Virus record (IMG/VR): IMGVR_UViG_3300046465_000159
Coordinates: 1 to 20,224 of that record
DNA length: 20,224 nt
Origin: a virus
Strand: one strand, 5' to 3'
Below are positions 1 to 5,123 of this stretch, one piece after another; position 1 is the first letter of the stretch; the number at the start of each line of letters is the position of its first letter. The notes beneath the pieces are model-generated. The model saw only the letters and a program-made list of their open reading frames with translations. It was not told the DNA's origin and made no database searches. The translations under genes and the position numbers were made by a program.

Positions 1-279
1 TAGTTCGTGACTAGGAGCGGCCTTTGCTTGTTTAAGTTGTTCTTTGGTGTAATCATTTTGCTCCATCCATTTCCATACAGCTGGATACAAGTCTGCTGGC
101 TTGTAGTTTTCATAATACCAAGCTCTTGCATGTTGTGCGGCACGATGAAACTGTTCACCAGTCCATTCTTCCCAACCTTCCCAACTAGGTTCAGTAAGTT
201 TATTACCACGTTTGATGCGTGGTGCTCCACGGACAACTTTCTTCTTTGGTTTTTTTGTAATTGATCTTGCAGTAGCCAC
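1..279 (-). CDS. Small basic phage protein, 3' end outside window
   Basis: A reading frame on the minus strand runs off the left edge; 93 codons are visible. It begins with GTG, reading MATARSITKKPKKKVVRG, nine bases after an AGGAG ribosome site. An ATG five bases upstream is in another frame and only four bases from the AGGAG. The N-terminus is lysine/arginine-rich; the rest is rich in Trp and other aromatics (EPSWEGWEEWTGEQFHRAAQ, then YKPADLYPAVWKWMEQNDY). I recall similar small proteins in marine T4-like phages but know no function. It has its own strong promoter just upstream, after hemE. The frame choice rests on the ribosome site and on the protein-like composition. Confidence 0.75.
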   Translation of the reverse strand, partial: MATARSITKKPKKKVVRGAPRIKRGNKLTEPSWEGWEEWTGEQFHRAAQHARAWYYENYKPADLYPAVWKWMEQNDYTKEQLKQAKAAPSHEL

Positions 280-305
280 GTCATAAATCTCCTAAAGTTT
301 CTATT

Positions 306-334
306 AGTATATAGTCTAGGTTGTATTTTGTCAA
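306..334 (-). promoter_or_regulatory. Sigma-70 promoter for the partial gene at the left edge
   Basis: On the minus strand TTGACA (334-329), 17 bases, then TATACT (311-306). It lies between the hemE stop and the AGGAG site of the next gene, about 27 bases before that GTG start. Confidence 0.8.
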
Positions 335-344
335 CAATAAATGG

Positions 345-1322
345 TTAACTATAATGATTTCGAACAGTTTCAATAAACAGTTTTACATTTTTAGGAGGAG
401 TAGTTTTTAGGATACCATGTCCTAGTCCACATACCCAACCTGTTGGATCTTCGATAGTGTCTAACCATTTTTTAATTTCATAGCGTAAAATTGTTTCACT
501 ATCTTGTAATAGTAATGTTTCATCAAAGTTACCTTGTACAAACCCGTGTTCTACTTTCTTAAGAGTTTTGTTTAGGTCAACTGTACTATCTACACCTATA
601 CCTGCAAAATTTAAATCAATTACTTTGTTTAAACTATTATAAGGAAGTGTTCTAGAATAATATGCTGTATTGCCGACATCTGCAAGTTGTTTCAAAAGAA
701 CACTATATTCTTTGTCAAAATAACTCTTATTGATATTTGAAAGACCGCTATCGAATATCATAACAGCATCAGCACCTGCGGCTAACTGTTCTCTAATGCT
801 AGATTGTAAAAGAGGTACCAGCACATCTTTTAAATACATGTGTTTAAATTCATTGCTTACTTCTTCATCACCTATCGCATAATTTAAAATAGTCCAAGGT
901 CCGCCTACAAATCCAACCAATCCCTTTTTGTATGATAACCTATCTCTAGTTTGTTCAAGTGCTTTTGTTTGAAAATTCAAAAAGTTTAATGCTTTTCCTA
1001 TGTCTTTATGATCTACCCAATTGTCTTCGTCTAGGTTCCATTCGAATTTTGGCCCTGGATTAAACTTCAAAGGTAACCCTAAGCCTTCTAAGTGAAATAA
1101 TATATCGCTAAAAAGTATTGCTACATCAAAGTCAAATTCATCTATAGGTAACATTGCAACATCGGTAGCCAATCGAGGAAGTTTGCACATCTGTTCGAAT
1201 GTCCAACTTTCTTTCATAGCCATATATGATGATTGGTATCTACCTGCTTGCCTCATCATCCATATTGGAGGACAAGGATTTTCTGCCCGCTCTAGGGCAT
1301 TTTTAAAAAGTTTATCGTTCAT
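345..1322 (-). CDS. hemE: Uroporphyrinogen decarboxylase
   Basis: Predicted to decarboxylate the four acetate side chains of uroporphyrinogen III to give coproporphyrinogen III, a cytoplasmic step of heme synthesis. At 325 residues it is slightly shorter than the usual 340-355. Family hallmarks are intact: PIWMMRQAGRY at 19-29 (substrate arginines), AILFSDILF with Asp73, GFVGGPWTILNYAIG including the conserved Tyr, FDSGLS near the middle, and GLGHGILKTTPPKNV near the C-terminus carrying the conserved His. All expected catalytic and binding residues are present, so it looks functional. It starts 15 bases after the ligase stop, has no clear Shine-Dalgarno site, and is probably co-transcribed with the ligase. 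A heme-pathway enzyme in a phage is unusual and may redirect the tetrapyrrole pool. Family assignment is very secure; the role in infection is inferred. Confidence 0.95.
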   Translation of the reverse strand: MNDKLFKNALERAENPCPPIWMMRQAGRYQSSYMAMKESWTFEQMCKLPRLATDVAMLPIDEFDFDVAILFSDILFHLEGLGLPLKFNPGPKFEWNLDEDNWVDHKDIGKALNFLNFQTKALEQTRDRLSYKKGLVGFVGGPWTILNYAIGDEEVSNEFKHMYLKDVLVPLLQSSIREQLAAGADAVMIFDSGLSNINKSYFDKEYSVLLKQLADVGNTAYYSRTLPYNSLNKVIDLNFAGIGVDSTVDLNKTLKKVEHGFVQGNFDETLLLQDSETILRYEIKKWLDTIEDPTGWVCGLGHGILKTTPPKNVKLFIETVRNHYS

Positions 1323-1337
1323 AGAATTATTTATGCT

Positions 1338-2678
1338 TTAAATCTTCTCACCAGCTTCAAAACCACGAAATGTTTTGAAACGTGGAAAACGCAAACTGTA
1401 AGTATCTGAATCTTGTGACTTAGTTCTTGCGTCAGCTCTGATTTCTATTAGCTGACCAATGACATTATCACGTTCAGCCCAGTACTCATCACGTTGAGAG
1501 TCAGTGAAACCGCTCCCACAGTTAAGGCGATAATTGTATCCATCGTCTTCTCCTTCTACTATTACGGCACCTAGTCTTCCTTCGTTACGTCCAGTACCTT
1601 CCTCAACGTCAACGACTTTCAAAGTAATTTCAATAAACGGTTTCGCTTTAAGCCAAGCATGTGTACGTTTGCATTCGTAGGGTGCATCAACATCTTTAAT
1701 CATTACACCTTCATAACCACCGTCTACAGCCGTCTTATTAAGCTCTACAAAGCGTTTATTGCCTTCAGGCGTACTAAGGTCTACCTCTTCCCATTCACAC
1801 GCTGTAACGTGCTCTAAGATGTCATTGTTTTCTAGTACCCAATACTTAACTAAATTACTACGATATGTTTGTGGCTTATCCCATCCGCCTTTAAGAAAGT
1901 CTGCTAGTGGAATAAAGTCAAACAAGTGTAGAACTGAGTCAGTTGCGGCCTTACCATCTTTACGATGTACTTGCTTCATAAGGTCTTGAAAGTCTTTGCT
2001 CATTACTTCACCGTCTAGTACACAATCATAAGGAGCAGGCGTACAACTTAGTACGTTCTCAATCTCTTTAATGATGTGTGGGAAGTTATGAAACTGTTTG
2101 CCGTTACGACTAAACAATTCTACCTTACCACCTTTGCATACTGCTAGTACACGAACGCCGTCTAGTTTAACTTCAATCTGTTTCTTGCCAGTCATCTTCT
2201 TTTCGTGATTAGCTGAGTCATGTGCTAGACTACAAGCAAACACAGGAATCATATACTTTGTTTCACCTTTGGCGTTAAACTTTTTAGCAACTTTGTTTAC
2301 AGTCTTTTCACTCACACCGCAACGCAAGTCTTTAATTAAGATACGTCTGTAGAAGCCGTTCCACTGCTCAACAGTAGCAACACTCATTACCAATTCAATA
2401 GCATCACGTGCCGCATGGCCTGTAAGCTCTCTATTGATAAGTTGGTTAGCAAGTACTTTGAAATCTCTCCAAATAAGTCCTTGCCCACGTTGTGTAGTTT
2501 CTACACGCTCTGGAACTTGTTTAACACCAAATGTAACAAGCGGATCAAGTGCCATTGTAACACCTTCAAAAAATTCATCTAGCCCTTCGCCCATAGCACT
2601 AAACAATATTGTTTCTTTGTCTAAACGACTATTGTGTGCTTCTAACTTTGTAATAACGTCTTGTGGTTGTGTTCTCAT
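1338..2678 (-). CDS. ATP-dependent DNA ligase, T4 gp30 type
   Basis: Predicted to seal nicks in phage DNA during replication and repair. The adenylation motif KLDG is at 171-174, with Lys171 the expected AMP acceptor. DGEVM follows in the nucleotidyltransferase domain, then EGVMIKD and WLKAKP (motif V). The C-terminal part (about 355-446, including GTGRNEGRLGAVIVEG) fits the OB-fold domain. The N-terminal ~165 residues resemble the helical domain of T4-type ligases, e.g. ELTGHAARDAIE and LIKDLRCGVS. At 446 residues it is close to the T4 enzyme (487). It has a strong promoter upstream and a GAGG ribosome site in its leader; hemE follows directly. Confidence 0.95.
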   Translation of the reverse strand: MRTQPQDVITKLEAHNSRLDKETILFSAMGEGLDEFFEGVTMALDPLVTFGVKQVPERVETTQRGQGLIWRDFKVLANQLINRELTGHAARDAIELVMSVATVEQWNGFYRRILIKDLRCGVSEKTVNKVAKKFNAKGETKYMIPVFACSLAHDSANHEKKMTGKKQIEVKLDGVRVLAVCKGGKVELFSRNGKQFHNFPHIIKEIENVLSCTPAPYDCVLDGEVMSKDFQDLMKQVHRKDGKAATDSVLHLFDFIPLADFLKGGWDKPQTYRSNLVKYWVLENNDILEHVTACEWEEVDLSTPEGNKRFVELNKTAVDGGYEGVMIKDVDAPYECKRTHAWLKAKPFIEITLKVVDVEEGTGRNEGRLGAVIVEGEDDGYNYRLNCGSGFTDSQRDEYWAERDNVIGQLIEIRADARTKSQDSDTYSLRFPRFKTFRGFEAGEKI

Positions 2679-2706
2679 GTGTGCCTCTTTAATTAATTAT
2701 ATATAC

Positions 2707-2735
2707 ATAATAACATCGTTAAACATATTTGTCAA
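2707..2735 (-). promoter_or_regulatory. Sigma-70 promoter of ligase-hemE
   Basis: Minus strand TTGACA (2735-2730), 17 bases, TATTAT (2712-2707). The -35 box begins seven bases after the CCA end of tRNA-Cys, so the ligase promoter sits directly behind the tRNA pair. Confidence 0.8.
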
Positions 2736-2742
2736 TCGGAAA

Positions 2743-2816
2743 TGGACACTAAGGCCGGAATCGAACCGGCGTACACGGAGTTGCAGTCCGTTGCATAGCC
2801 ACTCTGCCACTTAGTG
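2743..2816 (-). tRNA. tRNA-Cys (GCA)
   Basis: A 74-base cloverleaf on the minus strand. The acceptor stem CACTAAG/CTTAGTG is fully paired, the anticodon stem ACGGA/TCCGT encloses loop CTGCAAC (anticodon GCA), and the T arm is GCCGG-TTCGATT-CCGGC. The discriminator base is U, as typical for tRNA-Cys, and CCA is encoded. One base separates its 5' end from the CCA of tRNA-Trp, so both probably come from one precursor. Confidence 0.95.
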
Positions 2817-2817
2817 T

Positions 2818-2891
2818 TGGCATCGGTGCAGGGAGTCGAACCCCGGCTTTCAGTTTTGGAGACTGACGTGCTACCGTAACACTTCACCGAC
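2818..2891 (-). tRNA. tRNA-Trp (CCA)
   Basis: A 74-base cloverleaf on the minus strand. The acceptor stem is GTCGGTG/CACCGAT with a terminal G-U pair. The anticodon stem TCAGT/ACTGA encloses loop CTCCAAA, giving anticodon CCA for UGG. The T arm is CGGGG-TTCGACT-CCCTG. Discriminator G and an encoded CCA are present, and tRNA-Cys starts after one base. Confidence 0.95.
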
Positions 2892-2906
2892 ATAACTTTT
2901 TTTAAA

Positions 2907-2980
2907 ACTACACTAACTTTGACCCTTTCGAGGCCTCTGTCCCTGCAAAGACACCTTATTGCAGTAAGGTGTAGTGTAGT
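2907..2980 (-). ncRNA. Predicted three-way-junction RNA upstream of the tRNA pair
   Basis: A compact set of nested inverted repeats with no convincing gene. The outer stem is ACTACACTA/TAGTGTAGT (2972-2980 with 2907-2915, 9 bp). Inside are hairpin ACACCTTA-TTGCAG-TAAGGTGT (2951-2972 on the plus strand, sharing one base with the outer stem) and a second arm CTTTG/CAAAG (2917-2921 with 2946-2950) that contains a small CCT-CGAA-AGG hairpin. It lies between a terminator and tRNA-Trp. It is 74 bases long but lacks a T-loop, an anticodon arm and CCA, so it is not a normal tRNA. It may be a processing element, regulator or unknown ncRNA. The fold was drawn by eye. Confidence 0.4.
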
Positions 2981-2983
2981 CAT

Positions 2984-3020
2984 AAAAAAAGCCCCTAATA
3001 AAATTAATTACTAGGGGCTT
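2984..3020 (-). terminator. Rho-independent terminator
   Basis: On the minus strand AAGCCCCTA (3020-3012) pairs perfectly with TAGGGGCTT (2997-2989), followed by a T run to 2984. It would stop transcripts from the zinc-ribbon operon and from the promoter at 3143-3171 just before the structured RNA and tRNAs. It is the only clear intrinsic terminator I found in the window. Confidence 0.85.
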
Positions 3021-3051
3021 GCTTAAAATAACTTTTGGTTACAAAGTCATG

Positions 3052-3111
3052 TCAAAACATACCCCTGGATGGAGGCCAACAAGTAATATATGTTGTATTA
3101 GTCTGTGACAT
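3052..3111 (-). CDS. Candidate 19-residue peptide ORF inside a short transcription unit
   Basis: ATG at 3111 follows an AAGGA ribosome site at eight-base spacing. The frame encodes MSQTNTTYITCWPPSRGMF and stops with TGA. The start lies in CATGTCA (3106-3112) and the stop in TGACATG (3048-3054). These are perfect inverted repeats, so the start and stop regions could pair as the closing stem of a hairpin. The ORF sits inside a promoter-to-terminator unit of about 150 nt. The transcript could be a small RNA with an accidental ORF or a regulated micropeptide or leader mRNA. Coding is tentative because 20 codons carry little statistical weight. Confidence 0.35.
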   Translation of the reverse strand: MSQTNTTYITCWPPSRGMF

Positions 3112-3142
3112 GTTAGTATTCCTTATTTCTTATTATGTGTAT

Positions 3143-3171
3143 ATAATACACTCTTTATTCTGTTGTGTCAA
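3143..3171 (-). promoter_or_regulatory. Sigma-70 promoter of the short sRNA/micropeptide unit
   Basis: Minus strand TTGACA (3171-3166), 17 bases, TATTAT (3148-3143). The -35 box lies inside the last codons of the zinc-ribbon gene (GTT-GAC-ACA). A perfect dyad GTGTAT-ATA-ATACAC overlaps the -10 box at 3137-3151. The expected start is near 3136. Confidence 0.75.
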
Positions 3172-3328
3172 CACCTAATTTGTCTGCTCTGCCTTTTTTT
3201 CCGCAGTGTGGACAATGAAAGGTAGTTCGTTCAATGCAATACTTGTCTTCCATAGTAGCGAATGTAAACCAGCCCTTACATTGAGTGCAGGTTAAATGCC
3301 ATATGATTTCTTTCACTGCATTAAACAT
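3155..3328 (-). CDS. Small zinc-ribbon protein
   Basis: A 57-residue protein with two CxxC knuckles: CTQC at 14-17 and CPHC at 39-42, separated by 21 residues (GWFTFATMED in the loop). This is a typical zinc-ribbon layout, probably binding one Zn2+ and perhaps nucleic acid. Small zinc ribbons are common in large phages, and nothing here fixes a target. The gene starts 17 bases after its upstream neighbour stops and has no strong Shine-Dalgarno site. It is probably the last gene of the operon from the promoter at 3955-3983. Its 3' end contains the -35 box of the next promoter. Confidence 0.8.
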   Translation of the reverse strand: MFNAVKEIIWHLTCTQCKGWFTFATMEDKYCIERTTFHCPHCGKKGRADKLGVDTTE

Positions 3329-3344
3329 TGTAAAAGTATTTAGT

Positions 3345-3485
3345 TTAGAACCCTAGTATACCAAATAAGTTAAACCAACCCATTGCTGTTCCGATTGCAA
3401 CTGGTGTGCCAATCATCATCAGTGCAATAATAAGGAACGCAAGTCCTGCGCCTTTGTTGTCACCTGCTTCGTTATGGTTACTCAT
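3345..3485 (-). CDS. Small single-span membrane protein
   Basis: A 46-residue protein (MSNHNEAGDNKGAGLAFLII at the N-terminus) with a short polar N-terminus and one long hydrophobic segment from about residue 14 to the C-terminus, glycine- and methionine-rich. The ATG lies inside the last codons of the preceding gene (ATGAGTAA overlap of 8 bases), so translation is likely coupled. A longer in-frame start exists at 3560, but it would lie deep in the neighbour and lacks a good ribosome site. No family is recognised; an inner-membrane location is likely. Confidence 0.7.
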   Translation of the reverse strand: MSNHNEAGDNKGAGLAFLIIALMMIGTPVAIGTAMGWFNLFGILGF

Positions 3486-3918
3486 GTTCGCCACCGTATC
3501 CACGTGAGTTAATTCCATTGTCTCTACGGAATGCTTTTGGATTGCGTTTTGCTGTTTCAAATGTTGCTACTGTTACAGCAACCGCGGCAAGTAACAATGC
3601 ATGTATTACCATACTAATTACGCCTGCCCACATACTGCTTACAATAATAGCAAACACAATACACCACATCCACGCAAGTACTTGCATGATCATATGTCGT
3701 GTGCTGAAGTCTGGAATATTACTTAGTGGATTCGTTTCGTGATCCATTACTACATTCCAACAATTATATACCCATTCTCTCATTGATATTACCTTTCTAA
3801 ATATTACCTTTGTAGGATAGTGAGCGTCTACATCATCACGATATTCGATTGCATCGTTTACATCATGAAACTCTTGTGATACTTTACGGTCTTTAAACCA
3901 GGCAGTTACTCGGTACAT
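3478..3918 (-). CDS. Two-span membrane protein of unknown function
   Basis: A 146-residue protein. The N-terminal ~50 residues form a soluble part (MYRVTAWFKDRKVSQEFHDV, then a DAIEYRDDVDAHYP stretch). Two hydrophobic segments follow at about 76-95 (MIMQVLAWMWCIVFAIIVSS) and 98-120 (MWAGVISMVIHALLLAAVAV), then a basic, glycine-ending tail. Its own promoter precedes it. It overlaps the next membrane gene by 8 bases, so the two products may act together. I do not recognise the family. Confidence 0.75.
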   Translation of the reverse strand: MYRVTAWFKDRKVSQEFHDVNDAIEYRDDVDAHYPTKVIFRKVISMREWVYNCWNVVMDHETNPLSNIPDFSTRHMIMQVLAWMWCIVFAIIVSSMWAGVISMVIHALLLAAVAVTVATFETAKRNPKAFRRDNGINSRGYGGEHE

Positions 3919-3954
3919 TGATTAGTTGCTCTCTATAATTTTACTTATAAGAAT

Positions 3955-3983
3955 ATATTAGCACAGTTAAACTAGAATGTCAA
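3955..3983 (-). promoter_or_regulatory. Sigma-70 promoter of the small membrane/zinc-ribbon operon
   Basis: Minus strand TTGACA (3983-3978), 17 bases ending TGTGC, then TAATAT (3960-3955). The TG one base before the -10 also gives an extended -10 element. It lies between the Rieske-homologue stop and the two-span membrane gene. Confidence 0.8.
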
Positions 3984-3996
3984 CCTTTTTTGGAAA

Positions 3997-5049
3997 TTAA
4001 TAAGGATTAATATCTAAGTACTTCCCCCATTCACTATAGTAATGGCGCATACCTACTTCATCATGAATAGTTCCATTTTCATGTCTACCATGCAGTATGG
4101 TTCTTGCTTCAGTGCCTTCACGCATTGTTGTTCCTTGTCCTGCTACACCAATTAGGTCTTCGTGTAGGTTACGTCCGAACGGTCCCCATATGCTGTTGTG
4201 ATGATTGATGCGTGTGCGTCTTTCTTCTGGTGTGTCTTTGCGTAGTCCGTAACCTCTAAATTCTATAAGGACTTTGTTACAGCCTAAAGGAGTTACTGAG
4301 TCACTACGGTATGCGGAACCCCGTAAGTTGAAATTGAAGCCTGGGAATAAGTCGACCATGTACCACTGGTTGGGCGGCAGATTGGGAAAAGATAACTCCC
4401 CTCTATCCTCAAAGCCGTCATACTCAGTATAGTTAACAGTAAAGCTAGACACGTTAACATGACCATTATCAAAAGGAACATTTTTTCTAGCGAAATATTC
4501 ATCGTTAAATCCTGACACACGATTAAAGTAATGCATGAAGTCGTGATAGAATTCACTGTTGGTATCATGCCATAACTTATAGTTCGTATTTATAATTGCT
4601 TTGTGATAGTGGAACACTTCCATTTCTTCTGTGTCAATAGCATCAGCAATACAATCAAATGCACCTGCTGTCCATTCTTCAACACTTTGCGTTGGATTAG
4701 GATCAAGTGTTACCCATACCATACCTCCGTGCTTTACTTCACAATGCAACTGTGGTTCAACAGTTACAATAGGTGCTCCTAGAGTACCACTAGGTGCCCA
4801 ACTGCCATAGTTACGATATGCTCGAACACCATCGCCTGTGTTGTATGCAATAATATTAACACCTGCTATCTGTGTTGTTCGGTAGTCTAGTTTGTTATAC
4901 ATCTCTGAGATGTGACACATAGGAACCCATACTTTTTTAAATATAAGTTCTTGCTCTTGTTCAAATATTTCTGGGCTGTTGTAGGCTGTGCTACTAATTG
5001 ATTCTACGTTTGGTTGTGCTAACCAATTCTTATGATTACGTGGTGGCAT
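3997..5049 (-). CDS. Rieske-oxygenase alpha-subunit homologue lacking the Rieske cluster
   Basis: A 350-residue homologue of ring-hydroxylating oxygenase alpha subunits, which are usually above 400. The start fits the family (YNSPEIFEQEQELIFKKVWV at 23-42, then IAGVNIIAYNTGDGVRAYRN). The usual CxH and CxxH Rieske ligands are absent. After AYRN the sequence passes straight to YGSWAPSGTLGAPI and then VKHGGMVWVTLDPNP, as if the loops around NxCxHRG and CPYHGW were cleanly removed. The catalytic domain remains: NYKLWHDTNSEFYHDFMH carries two His, though spaced HxxxH rather than the usual HxxxxH, and a later FGRNLHEDLIGVAGQG supplies the acidic-ligand region. It may be a non-haem iron protein that receives electrons differently, or a non-catalytic derivative. 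It has a good AAGGAG site and its own extended -10 promoter downstream of the TonB receptor gene. Confidence 0.85.
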   Translation of the reverse strand: MPPRNHKNWLAQPNVESISSTAYNSPEIFEQEQELIFKKVWVPMCHISEMYNKLDYRTTQIAGVNIIAYNTGDGVRAYRNYGSWAPSGTLGAPIVTVEPQLHCEVKHGGMVWVTLDPNPTQSVEEWTAGAFDCIADAIDTEEMEVFHYHKAIINTNYKLWHDTNSEFYHDFMHYFNRVSGFNDEYFARKNVPFDNGHVNVSSFTVNYTEYDGFEDRGELSFPNLPPNQWYMVDLFPGFNFNLRGSAYRSDSVTPLGCNKVLIEFRGYGLRKDTPEERRTRINHHNSIWGPFGRNLHEDLIGVAGQGTTMREGTEARTILHGRHENGTIHDEVGMRHYYSEWGKYLDINPY

Positions 5050-5076
5050 GACTTCTCCTTATGCTATATTTAAATT

Positions 5077-5105
5077 ATTATAGCACAAGAAAATGTCAAA
5101 GTCTA
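5077..5105 (-). promoter_or_regulatory. Extended -10 promoter for the Rieske homologue
   Basis: Minus strand TGC-TATAAT (-10 at 5082-5077) is a full extended -10 element. The hexamer 17 bases upstream is TAGACT (5105-5100), a 4/6 match to TTGACA. A TTGACA also starts at 5099 but is only 11 bases from this -10, so it is probably not the functional -35. Confidence 0.6.
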
Positions 5106-5123
5106 ATAGTGTGTATCTATTAC

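Noticed and set aside
1323-1337. CATAAATA before hemE as a T4-late-type promoter (also near 16885)
   Set aside because: It differs from TATAAATA. Before hemE it is only a few bases from the ATG, and at 16885 it overlaps the stop codon of the upstream gene, so chance is more likely.
2907-2980. The 74-base structured element as a sixth tRNA or a hammerhead ribozyme
   Set aside because: It has acceptor-like pairing and tRNA length, but no T-loop, anticodon arm or CCA; the hammerhead CUGAUGA core is also absent.
2732-2983. 83-codon minus-strand frame
   Set aside because: It runs through tRNA-Trp, tRNA-Cys and the stem-loops, and its residues are translated tRNA sequence.
4293-4568. 91-codon minus-strand frame inside the Rieske homologue
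   Set aside because: It is an out-of-frame shadow of the longer gene whose flanking family patterns are clear.
5094-5099. TTGACA upstream of the Rieske homologue as the -35 box
   Set aside because: It is only 11 bases from the TATAAT; with 17 bases the -10 would be AATTTA, so the extended -10 reading is preferred.
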